A DNA stretch of 64,000 nucleotides from Orbaceae bacterium lpD04 (GCA_036251935.1 CP133967.1:62001-126000), one strand, 5' to 3'. Counted from the first letter of the stretch, positions 10,997-21,273 are shown. The notes: generated from the sequence alone by a model not told the origin. A program made the numbers and translations.

Positions 10997-11356
10997 ATGG
11001 ACGAAAATGCAGATGTTATCGCTATGTTATGTCGCCGAATTAAAATAGCGAGAATTGAAAAAAATTTATCTCAAATAGAGCTAGCAGAGTTAGCTGAGGT
11101 TGGCATTGCAACAATTAAGCGCATTGAACTGGGTGAATCGATTACCTTGTTAACCCTGATCTCTGTTTTACGGGGACTTGATGAATTAGATCAACTCAAT
11201 AATTTACTCGCACATAATGAGCGAAAAGGTAAAATACAAAAAAATTCGCGACAAAGAAAACGCAAAATAAAAAGCCAAGAAGATATACCTGATAAAGAAA
11301 TTATAAGTAATGACTTTATTACTTCACAGCTAAATAATATGCATTGGAAGTATTAG
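10997..11356 (+). CDS. Small XRE-family HTH regulator
   Basis: This 119-residue protein has a Cro/C1-type helix-turn-helix at about residues 10-65. It reads L-S-Q-I-E-L-A-E-L-A, then V-G-I-A-T-I-K-R-I-E-L-G, then a leucine-rich dimer helix (V-L-R-G-L-D-E-L). The remaining 50 residues are very basic and then acidic (K-N-S-R-Q-R-K-R-K-I-K), probably unstructured. There is no toxin gene next to it, so a HipB-type antitoxin role is not supported. It stands alone between dnaE (divergent) and sdaB (convergent). A TATGAT -10-like element lies about 50 bases upstream. I do not recognise a specific orthologue; target genes are unknown. Confidence 0.8.
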   Translation: MDENADVIAMLCRRIKIARIEKNLSQIELAELAEVGIATIKRIELGESITLLTLISVLRGLDELDQLNNLLAHNERKGKIQKNSRQRKRKIKSQEDIPDKEIISNDFITSQLNNMHWKY

Positions 11357-11435
11357 TTTTACACTATAATGACACCTTACAACAAAAAAATAACGAACAT
11401 TTATAAATAGCAGTCAGCTTAGCCTGGTCAGATAA

Positions 11436-11468
11436 AATAAAGGACATTAATATTAATGCCCTTTTTAT
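11436..11468. terminator. Bidirectional terminator between the XRE gene and sdaB
   Basis: AATAAAGG-A-CATTAAT (11436-11451) pairs with ATTAATG-C-CCTTTTTATT (from 11452), with one A-C mismatch. A T-rich tract follows on both strands (CTTTTTATT on plus, CCTTTATTTTATC on minus). It lies 80 bases after the XRE gene and 20 bases after the sdaB stop. Confidence 0.6.
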
Positions 11469-11487
11469 TCATTAAAATTAGATGAAA

Positions 11488-12855
11488 TTAATCACATCGA
11501 ATCGTTATCGCAAGCCCTCCTCGAGAGGTTTCACGATACTTTGAATTCATATCCTTACCTGTTTCGTACATTGTTTCAATTACTTTATCGAGAGAAACCT
11601 TAGCTAAACTGGTGCGCCTTAATGCCATACGTGTTGCATTAATTGCTTTAACAGCCGCAATTGCATTACGTTCGATACATGGTACTTGAACTTGTCCACC
11701 GACAGGGTCACAAGTAAGACCTAAGTTATGCTCCATACCAATTTCAGCAGCCATAAAAACTTGTTCAGGGCTTGCGCCAAGTAACTCAGCTAAGCCTGCT
11801 GCGGCCATTGAGCAAGCAACACCGACCTCGCCTTGGCAGCCTACTTCAGCACCAGAAATTGAAGCATTCATTTGGTAAAGCTGGCCAATTGCACCACACG
11901 TTAAAAAGAAACGAATATAAATATCTGGCGTTATTGGCGAAACAAACTTGTGATAGTAAGCAAGAATGGCAGGAATGATGCCACATGCACCATTAGTCGG
12001 TGCTGTAACAACTCGCCCACCAGCTGCATTTTCTTCACTCGCAGCGAATGCGAACATATTAACCCAATCAATAATAATCATTGGGTCACTAATTATTTTT
12101 TCTGAAGACGTTGCTAATTGACGATATAATGAAAAAGCACGGCGCGGCACTTTTAACGGGCCAGGCAATAAGCCTTCAGTATTCATGCCACGTTTAATGC
12201 AATCTTCCATTGTTTTACCCACACGAATAAAATAAGCTTCTATTTCATCATAGCTATGAATCGTTAATTCATTTTTCATTACAATACTTGAAATAGATAG
12301 TGAATTATCATTACAGTATTCCAATAACTTTTCAGCACTAGAAAAAGGATAAGGAACATCACTGCCAGATTGATCCTCTTTCCCAAAATCTTGTTCAAGT
12401 ACTATTTTACCTCCGCCTACCGAATAATAAGTTTGTTGTAAAACTAACTTATCACCTTGGTAAGCAGATAACGTCATACCATTTTCATGTAATGGTAAAA
12501 ACTTCGAATGAAAATTCATACTACTAACAAGTGGAAAATCAACTTCAAATTTTCCATCATAAATAGGTAATCGGCCACTTTTGCTTACTTGATTAATAAA
12601 ATTAGGAATAGCATCAATTTCAACACTATCAGGCAAATTCCCAGCAAGCCCCATGATAATAGCAATATCTGTTTGGTGACCTTTACCTGTTAATGACAGT
12701 GATCCATAAACATCTGCAACAATCTTAGTGACTGACGCCATTACATTATCTTTAATTAAATGATCAATAAAGAGCTTTCCTGCCCGCATTGGCCCAACAG
12801 TATGGGAACTGGATGGCCCAATTCCTATTTTAAAAATATCAAATACAGAGCCCAT
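11488..12855 (-). CDS. sdaB: L-serine ammonia-lyase (iron-sulfur, SdaB/SdaA type)
   Basis: The enzyme deaminates L-serine to pyruvate and ammonia with a [4Fe-4S] cluster in the cytoplasm. The 455 residues equal E. coli SdaB in length. The N-terminal [20 protein letters not shown] and internal G-N-L-P-D-S-V resemble SdaB more than SdaA. Likely cluster cysteines lie in [13 protein letters not shown] and Q-V-P-C-I-E-R-N. I chose the ATG at 12855 rather than the ORF start 30 bases upstream because AAGGAGG (12861-12867 on minus) lies just five bases before it. sdaC, the serine importer, is 139 bases upstream on the same strand, as in E. coli sdaCB. A hairpin sits just ahead of the Shine-Dalgarno. 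Confidence 0.95.
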   Translation of the reverse strand: MGSVFDIFKIGIGPSSSHTVGPMRAGKLFIDHLIKDNVMASVTKIVADVYGSLSLTGKGHQTDIAIIMGLAGNLPDSVEIDAIPNFINQVSKSGRLPIYDGKFEVDFPLVSSMNFHSKFLPLHENGMTLSAYQGDKLVLQQTYYSVGGGKIVLEQDFGKEDQSGSDVPYPFSSAEKLLEYCNDNSLSISSIVMKNELTIHSYDEIEAYFIRVGKTMEDCIKRGMNTEGLLPGPLKVPRRAFSLYRQLATSSEKIISDPMIIIDWVNMFAFAASEENAAGGRVVTAPTNGACGIIPAILAYYHKFVSPITPDIYIRFFLTCGAIGQLYQMNASISGAEVGCQGEVGVACSMAAAGLAELLGASPEQVFMAAEIGMEHNLGLTCDPVGGQVQVPCIERNAIAAVKAINATRMALRRTSLAKVSLDKVIETMYETGKDMNSKYRETSRGGLAITIRCD

Positions 12856-12872
12856 TATTGCCTCCTTACTCC

Positions 12873-12904
12873 TATTTAGACTCAATAATATGTCGGTCTA
12901 AATA
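12873..12904 (-). promoter_or_regulatory. Inverted repeat before the sdaB ribosome-binding site
   Basis: TATTTAGAC (12873-12881) and GTCTAAATA (12896-12904) are perfect nine-base arms around a 14-base loop. The structure would end five bases before the sdaB Shine-Dalgarno in the mRNA. It has no T tract. It could be an operator, an mRNA stabiliser or a translational control element in the sdaC-sdaB gap. Confidence 0.4.
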
Positions 12905-12994
12905 AACAAAATTCAAATTACGTTATGATTAATTTTATAGCGCAAATACCGCTACATAAAGCTGTACTTACTGATTACTGCAATTGCATTTAAT

Positions 12995-14329
12995 CTATAA
13001 ACCTAAATACGCTTGCAAATTACAAATTGCTGTATATATAGATCCAGACACAAGATAAACTGCAGCTGAAATAGCGATTAAACCCATAATAACAATAAAG
13101 GTATTACTTAATTTACCTCGATATTTTGCTAAAACAGGTAATTTATGGATCGCATACATTGGCATTAAAAATAATATGATCGCAAGTACAGGGCCACCTA
13201 ATGACTCAATTAATCCCAGAATACTCGGATTTAACGTTGCAATAATCCAAGCAGTTACAAACATAAAGAGCGCAGCAATATTATCAAGTTTTTTCTGTGT
13301 AATGGTTTTACCTTTACTACGTAAAGCCTTATTTACCATACCATTAAAGCCTTCCTTACCGCCAAGGTAATGGCCAAGGAAAGATTTTGCCATAGCAACA
13401 AAAGCAATAATTGGGCCAATATACTCAATAACAGGTGAATCAAAACGCTTAGAAAGGTAAGATAAAATTGAAATATTTTGAGCTTTGGCTTCCAATAGTT
13501 CAGCTGGCGTTAAGCATAATGCACAGCTAAACACAAAAAACATTACAGTTACAACCATCATAATATTACTGGCGGCAATAATACGTGAACATTTATATTC
13601 AACATGTTGTTCTCCGTATTCTTTACGTTTAGCAACAGCTAAGGAAGAAATAATTGGCGAATGGTTAAATGCAAATACCATTACAGGAATAACTAGCCAT
13701 AATGTCATCCAAATACCTTGACTACCAACAAGCGTACTACCAGACCAAGAAAAATCAGTAAATAAAACGCCATTCCATTCAGGGATAAGAAATAATCCTA
13801 AGATCATTAGAACAACGATAAACGGAAAAACCAAAACAGACATGACTTTTATTATTAAATTTTCACCCAAATGAACAATTAACATTAAAGCGCCAACTAA
13901 AATAAAAGATAATAGTACTCTAGGTGGTGGCGTCATTGATAATTGATACTGCATAAAATCAATCACCGTATTGGTGATACCAACGCTATAAACTAAAAGA
14001 ATAGGGTAAATAGCAAAAAAATATAATACAGTTATCCAGTTACCTGCAGTTCGACCAAATGCCTCTTCAACAACGACTGTAATATCACCATCTGAACTTT
14101 TTCCGGACAAAACAAAACGGCATAATGCTCGATGGGCAAAAAATGTCATAGGAAACGCTAAAATAAGCATAACTAACAACGGTAATAAGCCACCAGCACC
14201 GGCATTAATTGGTAAAAATAATACACCGGCACCAATTGCTGTACCATATAAACTTAGCATCCAGGCGGTATCACTTGCACGCCATTTTGGCATTTTACTA
14301 TCAGCATTTAATTTTTTTTCATTGTTCAC
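12995..14329 (-). CDS. sdaC: Serine transporter SdaC (HAAAP family)
   Basis: SdaC is an inner-membrane H+/serine symporter with about 11 helices. The protein matches E. coli SdaC (429 aa) from W-M-L-S-L-Y-G-T-A-I-G-A-G-V-L-F-L-P-I-N through A-F-N-H-S-P-I-I-S-S and the S-F-L-G-H-Y-L-G block. I prefer the GTG at 14329 (444 residues). AAGGA (minus strand, 14341-14337) lies seven bases before it, whereas the upstream ATG at 14353 has no ribosome site. The gene leads an sdaC-sdaB serine uptake and deamination operon. A -10 element with a CRP-like site centred 41.5 bases upstream of the predicted start of transcription lies just ahead. Confidence 0.93.
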   Translation of the reverse strand: MNNEKKLNADSKMPKWRASDTAWMLSLYGTAIGAGVLFLPINAGAGGLLPLLVMLILAFPMTFFAHRALCRFVLSGKSSDGDITVVVEEAFGRTAGNWITVLYFFAIYPILLVYSVGITNTVIDFMQYQLSMTPPPRVLLSFILVGALMLIVHLGENLIIKVMSVLVFPFIVVLMILGLFLIPEWNGVLFTDFSWSGSTLVGSQGIWMTLWLVIPVMVFAFNHSPIISSLAVAKRKEYGEQHVEYKCSRIIAASNIMMVVTVMFFVFSCALCLTPAELLEAKAQNISILSYLSKRFDSPVIEYIGPIIAFVAMAKSFLGHYLGGKEGFNGMVNKALRSKGKTITQKKLDNIAALFMFVTAWIIATLNPSILGLIESLGGPVLAIILFLMPMYAIHKLPVLAKYRGKLSNTFIVIMGLIAISAAVYLVSGSIYTAICNLQAYLGL

Positions 14330-14368
14330 AAAGCATTCCTTTTTAAAAAACATTTTTCATTTTAAAAC

Positions 14369-14418
14369 TGATTAAATCATAACAAAAAAATGACAAAAAA
14401 GCAGTGACAAATATCACA
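14369..14418 (-). promoter_or_regulatory. Predicted class II CRP-dependent promoter of sdaC
   Basis: The minus-strand -10 element TATGAT is at 14381-14376, giving a predicted transcription start near 14369. AGTGACAAATATCACA (14403-14418) matches TGTGA-N6-TCACA in nine of ten positions. Its centre (14410.5) is 41.5 bases from that start, the canonical class II spacing. No good -35 hexamer is present, as expected of an activator-dependent promoter. E. coli sdaCB is known to be CRP-activated. Confidence 0.65.
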
Positions 14419-14459
14419 AAATAAATATTTTATTGTTATTTTTCAATTAATTGAATAAA

Positions 14460-14551
14460 TCACTTTTGATACCAAAAGTAAAAATTATAAATAAAGTATC
14501 AGTAATGATGCGCTATCTTATGCAGGAGAAGTTAAGGTTTCACTTTTGATA
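14460..14551. repeat. Paired TCACTTTTGATA direct repeats between sdaC and ada
   Basis: TCACTTTTGATA occurs at 14460-14471 and again at 14540-14551, 80 bases apart. The first copy is part of an inverted repeat, ACTTTTG-ATAC-CAAAAGT (14462-14479). The rest of this roughly 300-base gap holds the sdaC promoter, an orphan GGAGG-like run near 14557, and an AT-rich imperfect hairpin that might end ada transcription (GGGAATTA...TAATCCC, 14569-14600). I see no ORF. Confidence 0.35.
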
Positions 14552-14634
14552 TATATAGGAGGGAAATAGGGAATTAATTATCGTTAATTATAATAATCCC
14601 TTTGCTAATAGAAGTAAACATGGCTTCGTTATTT

Positions 14635-15678
14635 TTATCTATTCGCTTTTTCTAAATTAAGCAGCCAGTTTTTGCGCCATAATCCACCACCATAACCGGT
14701 CAATTTTCCATCAGCACCAATTACTCGATGACAAGGAATAATAATACTTATTTGATTCATACCATTAGCATTAGCGACTGCTCTTACCGCTTTAGGGTTA
14801 CCAATATAGCTCGCTTGTTCTTGATAAGATCGGGTTGAACCATAAGGGATATCAATTAATGCTTGCCACACCTGTTTTTGAAAATCAGTTCCTTTTGTAT
14901 CCAACTTGAGAGTAAAATCTTGACGATAACCTGCAAAATACTCATTAAGTTGTAGTTTAGTTTGCTTAATGTGCTGATTCTCGCCACGAATTAAAGTCGC
15001 ATTATACCGCTTAATTAGATGTTTAAACTCGGTTTCAAGCATGCGACGATCCGTAAACTCAAGTAAGCATAAACCATCATCGGTCGCACCAGCAAACATA
15101 GTACCGATGGGCGTTTCAATACGATTTAAATAAATAATGTTTTTATCTTTTGCTTTAGATGGCGATACGCCAAATATGGCTTTGAATGAATCATTAAAGC
15201 CACTTAATGACTCAAAACCACTATCGTAAGCCGTATTAATAACCGACTCACCATCTTGAAGCTTTTTTAATGCAATATTAATGCGGTTCATACGTTGAAA
15301 TGCATGAAAAGTCATTTGATGGTGCTTTAAAAACCAGCGTCTTATGGTATAAGGTTCAAAACCTTTTTGGCGCAAATCTTGATCGGATAATTTTTGATTC
15401 GGATTATCTTCCAATAGTACCAATAAGGTTGCGATTTCGGTCGGCGTTTGATCAGGTAAATATTGGGGTTTACAAATTTTACACGGGCGGTAACCACTTA
15501 AAATCGCATCATGAGCAGTATTAAAAAACTCGACGTTTTCTTGCTTTGGTTTACGAGCAGTACAAATGCAGCGGCAAAAAATTCCTGTCGTTTTAATTGC
15601 CGCATAAAATACTCCATCATAGCTAGGATCTTTATTCAGCAAAGCTTGATACATCTCATTAGCCGCTATATTCATCAT
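14635..15678 (-). CDS. ada: Ada, bifunctional alkylation-response regulator and methyltransferase
   Basis: Ada removes methyl groups from DNA phosphotriesters and from O6-methylguanine, and it activates the adaptive response. The 347 residues (E. coli 354) show three parts. The Zn-binding N-terminal domain has Cys35, Cys39, Cys66 and Cys69, with Cys35 as the phosphotriester acceptor. The AraC-type HTH lies at about residues 85-180 (F-E-S-L-S-G-F-N-D-S-F). The C-terminal methyltransferase carries Cys316 in I-P-C-H-R-V-I-G. An extra cysteine, Cys37, sits between the first two ligands (C-R-C-I-C instead of C-R-P-S-C). The start is one of two adjacent ATGs after AAAGGT. It is monocistronic here; alkB is not adjacent. 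Confidence 0.93.
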   Translation of the reverse strand: MMNIAANEMYQALLNKDPSYDGVFYAAIKTTGIFCRCICTARKPKQENVEFFNTAHDAILSGYRPCKICKPQYLPDQTPTEIATLLVLLEDNPNQKLSDQDLRQKGFEPYTIRRWFLKHHQMTFHAFQRMNRINIALKKLQDGESVINTAYDSGFESLSGFNDSFKAIFGVSPSKAKDKNIIYLNRIETPIGTMFAGATDDGLCLLEFTDRRMLETEFKHLIKRYNATLIRGENQHIKQTKLQLNEYFAGYRQDFTLKLDTKGTDFQKQVWQALIDIPYGSTRSYQEQASYIGNPKAVRAVANANGMNQISIIIPCHRVIGADGKLTGYGGGLWRKNWLLNLEKANR

Positions 15679-15881
15679 TTTTACCTTTAATAATTAGATC
15701 AATATGTCTATATTAAGTATTACTGGCGCAACTACCAACCGCAAAATTAACAACTATTTTATCATTTATTCGCTCAAAATTTTACTTACTCAAGAATTTT
15801 AAAGATATAGCTCTTTCGAGTTATAAAATTGCCTGCTAAACTAGCATTATTTTGTGCTTTAATCTGGAATTGGAATAAATC

Positions 15882-17597
15882 ATGCGAGCAAGTCAATATC
15901 TGCTATCTACCTTAAAAGAAACGCCTGCAGATGCAGAAGTTATTAGCCATCAATTAATGCTTCGTGCAGGAATGATAAGAAAAGTGGCCTCAGGCCTTTA
16001 TACTTGGTTACCTACTGGTTATCGAGTACTCAAAAAAGTTGAAAACATTGTTCGAGAAGAAATGAACAAAGCGGGCGCAATAGAACTGTTAATGCCCGTC
16101 GTTCAACCGGCTGACATTTGGCTAGAAAGTGGTCGTTGGGAGCAATATGGCCCAGAACTTTTACGTATTAAAGATCGTGGCGCTCGTGATTTTGTCCTCG
16201 GGCCAACTCATGAAGAGGTGATCACTGATTTATTACGCAATGAAGTCAGTTCTTATAAACAATTACCATTAAACTTTTTCCAAATTCAAACTAAATTCCG
16301 TGACGAGGTTCGTCCTCGTTTTGGTGTGATGCGCTCTCGCGAATTTATTATGAAAGATGCTTACTCATTTCATACAACTCAAGAGTCATTGCAAAAAACC
16401 TATGATGATATGTATGCCGCTTATAGTGCCATTTTTACTCGTGTAGGGCTTGATTTTAGAGCAGTACAAGCAGATACCGGATCAATTGGAGGTAGCTGGT
16501 CACATGAATTCCAAGTACTGGCGGATAGTGGTGAAGATGATGTGATCTTTTCAACTGAGTCTGATTACGCTGCTAATATCGAAAAAGCTGAAGCATTAGC
16601 GCCTACAGCTCAAAGAGCTGCGCCGACTAAAACGATGGAACTCATTGATACACCAAATGCAAAAACCATTGAAGAACTCGTTAACCAATTTAATATAGCA
16701 GTTGAAAAAACGGTAAAAACACTTATTGTTAAAGCTACCAAAGATAGTGGCCATCAATTTGTTGCTTTGCTAGTGCGCGGAGATCATACTCTGAACGAAG
16801 TGAAAGCAGAAAAACTTGAGCTTATTGCTTCACCATTAGAATTTGCCTCAGAACAGGAAATTCTTTCAGCAATAGGTGCAGGTCCTGGTTCACTCGGCCC
16901 TGTTAACCTTAAATTACCAGTAATTATTGATCGTGATGTTGCCGTAATGAGTGATTTTAGTGCCGGAGCTAACATTGATGGTAAGCACTATTTCAATATT
17001 AATTGGCAACGTGATGTAAGTTTACCAATGATTGCGGATATTCGCAACGTGGTGGAAGGTGATAAAAGTCCTGATGGCAAAGGGACATTATTAATTAAAC
17101 GTGGTATCGAAGTCGGTCATATTTTCCAACTTGGTACCAAATACTCTAAAGCAATGAATGCAACCGTGCAAGGTGAAGATGGTCAAAATCATGTAATGAT
17201 TATGGGCTGTTACGGGATCGGTGTAACGCGTATTGTTGCAGCTGCAATTGAGCAGCGTTATGATGATCGTGGCATTATATGGCCAGATGCTATCGCGCCA
17301 TTTAAAGTTGCGATTATTCCAATGAATATGCATAAGTCAGAGAAAGTACAACAAACTGCAGAAAAGCTCTATACAGAACTACAAGCTAGCGGTATTGACG
17401 TATTTTTTGATGATCGTAAAGAGCGCCCTGGCGTGATGTTTGCAGATGCCGAGCTAATTGGGATCCCTCATACTATCGTCATTGGTGAGCGAAATCTTGA
17501 TAATGGTGAAGTTGAGTACAAATATCGTGCTGACGGAGATAAAAAGATGGTTCGCGCTGATAGTATTATTGATTTTATTAAAAATAAGTGTCAATAA
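15882..17597 (+). CDS. proS: Prolyl-tRNA synthetase (bacterial type, with editing domain)
   Basis: ProS charges tRNA-Pro in two ATP-dependent steps. The 571 residues (E. coli 572) begin [12 protein letters not shown]. Class II motif 2 is seen around [17 protein letters not shown] and the preceding G-P-T-H-E-E block. The inserted YbaK-type editing domain, which hydrolyses Ala-tRNA-Pro, lies at about residues 225-400. Motif 3 and the anticodon-binding domain follow (G-C-Y-G-I-G-V-T-R, then [10 protein letters not shown]). It is a single-gene unit closed by a strong terminator shared with convergent copA. Confidence 0.97.
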   Translation: MRASQYLLSTLKETPADAEVISHQLMLRAGMIRKVASGLYTWLPTGYRVLKKVENIVREEMNKAGAIELLMPVVQPADIWLESGRWEQYGPELLRIKDRGARDFVLGPTHEEVITDLLRNEVSSYKQLPLNFFQIQTKFRDEVRPRFGVMRSREFIMKDAYSFHTTQESLQKTYDDMYAAYSAIFTRVGLDFRAVQADTGSIGGSWSHEFQVLADSGEDDVIFSTESDYAANIEKAEALAPTAQRAAPTKTMELIDTPNAKTIEELVNQFNIAVEKTVKTLIVKATKDSGHQFVALLVRGDHTLNEVKAEKLELIASPLEFASEQEILSAIGAGPGSLGPVNLKLPVIIDRDVAVMSDFSAGANIDGKHYFNINWQRDVSLPMIADIRNVVEGDKSPDGKGTLLIKRGIEVGHIFQLGTKYSKAMNATVQGEDGQNHVMIMGCYGIGVTRIVAAAIEQRYDDRGIIWPDAIAPFKVAIIPMNMHKSEKVQQTAEKLYTELQASGIDVFFDDRKERPGVMFADAELIGIPHTIVIGERNLDNGEVEYKYRADGDKKMVRADSIIDFIKNKCQ

Positions 17598-17657
17598 GTA
17601 ATCAATAAAGTTTGTCTATAATTAGATTGCCAAGCAAACTAATAAAAAGATCATTAT

Positions 17658-17696
17658 AAACCCCTTGATGTTCAATTTACGAAGGGGTTTATTTTT
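17658..17696. terminator. Terminator between proS and copA
   Basis: AAACCCCTT (17658-17666) pairs with AAGGGGTTT (17682-17690), and ATTTTT follows. It lies between the convergent proS and copA genes and abuts the copA stop at 17695. It clearly ends proS. The minus-strand tail (ATAATGATCTTTT) is weaker. Confidence 0.8.
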
Positions 17697-20091
17697 AAGC
17701 CTTCGGTTTCCAACGTCTAAGTAATAATGCATTAGTAACAACGCTAACACTGCTTAATGCCATTGCAGCACCAGCTATCATCGGGTTAAGCAAACCAAAT
17801 GCTGCTAATGGAACACCAATTGCGTTATAAAAAAATGCCCAAAATAAGTTTTGTTTAATTTTACTATAGGTTTTTCTAGAAATATCGATGCTATCAGCAA
17901 TTAATAAAGGATCACCTCGCATTAAAGTTATCTCTGCGGTATGCATCGCAATATCCGTACCGGTTCCCATAGCAATACCTATATCAGCAACAGCCAGTGC
18001 TGGAGCATCATTAATGCCATCTCCAACCATTGCCACTTTACCGTATTTTTCTTGCATTTGATAAATTTTATCTGCTTTATCTTGTGGTAATACTTGTGCC
18101 ACAATCTCATCAATAGCAAGTTGTTGACCTATATTATTAGCCGCACTTACATTATCACCTGTCAACATAACGGTTTTGACACCGAGCTTATGCAAAGCTT
18201 CAATCGCTAATTTTGCTTCTTTTTTAAGAATATCCGAAAAACCAAGCAATGCTAAAACCTTCACTGTACTATCCGTTTTCTGAGCAAGCCATGATAAGGT
18301 ATAACCTTTATTTTCTAATTTGTTGATAGTGCTTTGCCATTCACTAAAGTCGGCGTTTAATGACATCATCCAGCGAGTACTACCTAAAGCATAATCGTAA
18401 TTATCTACCGTTGCAGTAATACCTGAACCTACAACATTAGCTAGATTTTGAGCATAACTATATTGTAGATGTAATGAGTTAGCTTTATTTAACACGGCAC
18501 TAGCTAATGGGTGCTCACTACCTAATTGCATTGATGCCGCAATCGCTAATAACTGATTTTTATCTTGCTTTATTAATGTTTCAAACACAGCCAATTCCGG
18601 TTTACCCAGTGTTAACGTACCTGTTTTATCAAATGCGATGGCTTTTATGCTATGCATCGTTTCAAGTGCTAATGCATCTTTAATTAAAATACCATGTCGC
18701 GCCGCAATGCCAGTACCGACCATAATCGATGTTGGTGTTGCAAGCCCCAAAGCACAAGGACAAGCAATGACTAAAACTGCGACGGCATTAAGTAGTGCAA
18801 GCTGCCAATTACCATTGAAAAAACCCCATACAAGTAATGTAATTAAAGCAGCAAGCAAGATCACAGGCACAAAAATCGCGCTGATACGATCAACGATCCG
18901 TTGGATCGGCGCTTTATTAAACTGTGCAGACTCAACCATTTGGATAATTTTAGCTAGCATCGATTCCGCTTGAATTGCCGTCACTTTAACCACCAATAAC
19001 CCTTCACCATTAATTGCCCCGCCCGTCACAAAATCACCGACTAGCTTAGTAACCGGCAAACTTTCACCTGTGATCATAGATTCATCACTACTCGATGCCC
19101 CTTCAATAATTATGCCATCGACCGGAATTCTCTCACCAGGCTTAATGATCACAATATCAGCAAGCTTTACTTGATCAATCGGTAGCTCTTGCTCTTTATT
19201 ATCACGCCTAACTCTTGCCACATCAGGACGTAATGCACCAAGTGCCTCAATAGCTTTCGTTGTTTGATGTTTTGCTCTTCCCTCCAACCACTTACCAAAT
19301 AAAATTAAGGTAATAATCACCGCTGAAGATTCAAAGTAAAGGTGTGGCATATGAGCACTATTCCAATTTAAAGCCAACTGATAAAGCGATAATCCATAAG
19401 CCGCTGTTGTCCCTATAACAACTAATAGATCCATATTACCTGCAAATGCTTTAACGGCTTTCCAAGCGCTACGATAAAAACGAGCCCCTAAAACAAATTG
19501 AACAGGCGTAGCTAAAATTAATTGTGCAAAGCCTGGTAACATCAAATGAAAACCAAAGGGCTCTAGCAACATTGGTAATATAAGTGGCAACGTAAGTAAT
19601 GCCGCAATAATGACAGGCCATAGTGGTAGCTTTTTAGGTTTAATTGCTTGCGCTTTCTTTTCATCATAAAAAACTGCACTATATCCTGCATCATCAACAG
19701 ATTGAATTAATAATGCGATATCTAGATTTGAGCCAGTAATAGTTGCTTTTTCCGTTGCTAAATTCACTTGGACCGTTTTAACACCATTTACTTTACTTAA
19801 AGCTTTTTCAACTCTATTGACGCAAGAAGCACAGCTCATATCACCAATAGCAAGAATAATTTGTTGCTCGTCATGAGTAGAGGAAATGGTAATAGCACGA
19901 TACCCGGCATTGTTAAGAGCTTTAATCAGCGTTTCGACATTAATAGTGTGAGAAGTTTCGACCGTTGCTTTTTCGGTTGCTAAATTAATACTTACCGTAA
20001 CAACACCATCAACTTTACTTAGTATTTTTTCAATTCTACTAACACATGAGGCGCATGACATCCCTTCAACAATAAATCGATATTCTGCCAT
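17695..20091 (-). CDS. copA: Copper-exporting P1B-type ATPase
   Basis: CopA pumps Cu(I) from the cytoplasm across the inner membrane using ATP. The 798-residue protein (E. coli 834) starts with two heavy-metal-associated domains, with copper ligands Cys13/Cys16 and Cys87/Cys90 in M-S-C-A-S-C. The membrane part contains the C-P-C motif (about residue 440, A-C-P-C-A-L). The phosphorylated aspartate is in D-K-T-G-T-L-T (about residue 488). S-E-H-P-L-A in the nucleotide domain and [10 protein letters not shown] near the end are intact. I looked for a CueR operator upstream and did not find one with the usual CCTTCC/GGAAGG arms, so its regulation is unclear. It is divergent from rpsB. Confidence 0.95.
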   Translation of the reverse strand: MAEYRFIVEGMSCASCVSRIEKILSKVDGVVTVSINLATEKATVETSHTINVETLIKALNNAGYRAITISSTHDEQQIILAIGDMSCASCVNRVEKALSKVNGVKTVQVNLATEKATITGSNLDIALLIQSVDDAGYSAVFYDEKKAQAIKPKKLPLWPVIIAALLTLPLILPMLLEPFGFHLMLPGFAQLILATPVQFVLGARFYRSAWKAVKAFAGNMDLLVVIGTTAAYGLSLYQLALNWNSAHMPHLYFESSAVIITLILFGKWLEGRAKHQTTKAIEALGALRPDVARVRRDNKEQELPIDQVKLADIVIIKPGERIPVDGIIIEGASSSDESMITGESLPVTKLVGDFVTGGAINGEGLLVVKVTAIQAESMLAKIIQMVESAQFNKAPIQRIVDRISAIFVPVILLAALITLLVWGFFNGNWQLALLNAVAVLVIACPCALGLATPTSIMVGTGIAARHGILIKDALALETMHSIKAIAFDKTGTLTLGKPELAVFETLIKQDKNQLLAIAASMQLGSEHPLASAVLNKANSLHLQYSYAQNLANVVGSGITATVDNYDYALGSTRWMMSLNADFSEWQSTINKLENKGYTLSWLAQKTDSTVKVLALLGFSDILKKEAKLAIEALHKLGVKTVMLTGDNVSAANNIGQQLAIDEIVAQVLPQDKADKIYQMQEKYGKVAMVGDGINDAPALAVADIGIAMGTGTDIAMHTAEITLMRGDPLLIADSIDISRKTYSKIKQNLFWAFFYNAIGVPLAAFGLLNPMIAGAAMALSSVSVVTNALLLRRWKPKA

Positions 20092-20304
20092 TTTTAGTTA
20101 CTCCTAATTTAAAGCATATAATTTGATATTATCATTGGAATTTTTATTCGTATAGATATAAAAATAGATAACAAACTTTTCTTAATTTAAAAATTTTATT
20201 AAAATTAATGCATTACGTTTTTCATCTTAAATAATAGCGAATTCACTTCATGTGATCATAATATAACGCCCCGAATGCCAGGAAACATTTTCCACAATAA
20301 CATC

Positions 20305-20338
20305 AAGGTATTAATCGTAATTTATGGATTAATACCTT
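20305..20338. repeat. Perfect inverted repeat in the copA-rpsB gap
   Basis: AAGGTATTAATC (20305-20316) and GATTAATACCTT (20327-20338) are perfect 12-base arms with a 10-base loop. It lies between the divergent copA and rpsB starts, about 30 bases before the rpsB -10, with no gene ending nearby. It could be an operator, or the hairpin of an unannotated small transcript. The remainder of 20092-20300 shows only a short minus-strand ORF (M-F-P-G-I-R-G-V-I-L, about 20254-20286) of doubtful meaning. Confidence 0.45.
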
Positions 20339-20370
20339 AAATAATTCTGGTTTTTTTATATAAAACATGG

Positions 20371-20384
20371 TATAAAACGCGCGC
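20371..20384 (+). promoter_or_regulatory. rpsB promoter with GC-rich discriminator
   Basis: TATAAA at 20371-20376 is followed by ACGCGCGC. A GC-rich discriminator after the -10 is typical of stringently controlled ribosomal-protein promoters, including rpsB. The -35 region is a T-run and is not clear. Transcription would start near 20384, giving a leader of about 150 bases. Confidence 0.5.
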
Positions 20385-20444
20385 ATCTTTCTATAATTTG
20401 AAAGAGCAAAATAATTTAATTAACGTTATAACACACACATATTA

Positions 20445-20535
20445 GTACACTTTGCCGGGGTGCTTTGGTTCAAAAGATTAAAGTCGGTTAAAGCGAATAT
20501 GTGGAGGCATAACCCCAATCTATAATGAGGAAATC
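20445..20535 (+). ncRNA. rpsB leader RNA (t44/tff-like, S2 autoregulatory)
   Basis: The leader contains the conserved blocks TTTGCCGGGGTGCT and ATGTGGAGGCATAACCCC found before gammaproteobacterial rpsB (the t44/tff region in E. coli). GGGGT (20457-20461) can pair with ACCCC (20512-20516). The GTGGAGG block resembles a decoy Shine-Dalgarno, while the true one, GAGG, lies just before the rpsB ATG. In E. coli this leader is the target for S2 feedback on rpsB-tsf. Confidence 0.7.
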
Positions 20536-21273
20536 ATGACTACAGTATCTATGCGCGATATGCTGCAAGCTGGTGTACATTTCGGTCACCAAACCCGCTA
20601 TTGGAACCCAAAAATGAAACCATTTATTTTTGGTGCTCGTAATAAAGTTCATATTATTAATCTTGAAAAAACAGTTCCTATGTTCAACGAAGCACTAGAT
20701 GTGCTAAATAAAGTTGCTGCTCGTCGTGGCAAAATTTTATTCGTTGGTACAAAACGAGCTGCAAGCGAAGCGGTTAAACAAGCAGCAGAAAGCTGTGGAC
20801 AATTTTATGTCAATCACCGTTGGTTAGGTGGTATGTTGACTAACTGGAAAACAGTTCGTCAATCAATTAAACGTTTGAAAGATTTAGAAACACAATCACA
20901 AGACGGAACTTTTGATAAATTAACCAAGAAAGAAGCGTTAATGCGTACTCGTGAAATGGCTAAATTAGAAAATAGCCTTGGTGGTATTAAAAATATGGGC
21001 GGCCTACCTGATGCAATTTTTGTTATCGGTGCAGATCATGAACATATTGCGATTAAAGAAGCAAACAACTTAGGTATTCCAGTTATTGCTATCGTTGATA
21101 CTAACTCAAATCCAGACGGCATTGATTATGTTGTTCCTGGTAATGATGATGCGATTCGCGCAATCCAACTATATGCAAATGCAGTAGCAAATGCAGTACG
21201 TTCTGGTCGTGAACAAAATCAAGCACCTGTTGCAGAAGCAGCATTTGTTGAAGAACCAGCAGCAGCTGAATAA
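20536..21273 (+). CDS. rpsB: 30S ribosomal protein S2
   Basis: S2 is an essential late-assembling 30S protein that binds near S1 and represses its own operon. The 245 residues match E. coli S2 (241). Matching blocks are [31 protein letters not shown] and [13 protein letters not shown]. The extra residues are in the acidic, alanine-rich C-terminal tail (E-A-A-F-V-E-E-P). It is the first gene of rpsB-tsf, preceded by a regulatory leader and followed by a hairpin that may thin out read-through to tsf. Confidence 0.98.
   Translation: MTTVSMRDMLQAGVHFGHQTRYWNPKMKPFIFGARNKVHIINLEKTVPMFNEALDVLNKVAARRGKILFVGTKRAASEAVKQAAESCGQFYVNHRWLGGMLTNWKTVRQSIKRLKDLETQSQDGTFDKLTKKEALMRTREMAKLENSLGGIKNMGGLPDAIFVIGADHEHIAIKEANNLGIPVIAIVDTNSNPDGIDYVVPGNDDAIRAIQLYANAVANAVRSGREQNQAPVAEAAFVEEPAAAE

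Noticed and set aside
10997-11356. HipB-type antitoxin of a toxin-antitoxin pair
   Set aside because: No toxin gene lies next to it; dnaE and sdaB are its neighbours.
20092-20300. CueR box for copA
   Set aside because: No CCTTCC-N-GGAAGG dyad with the expected spacing is present.
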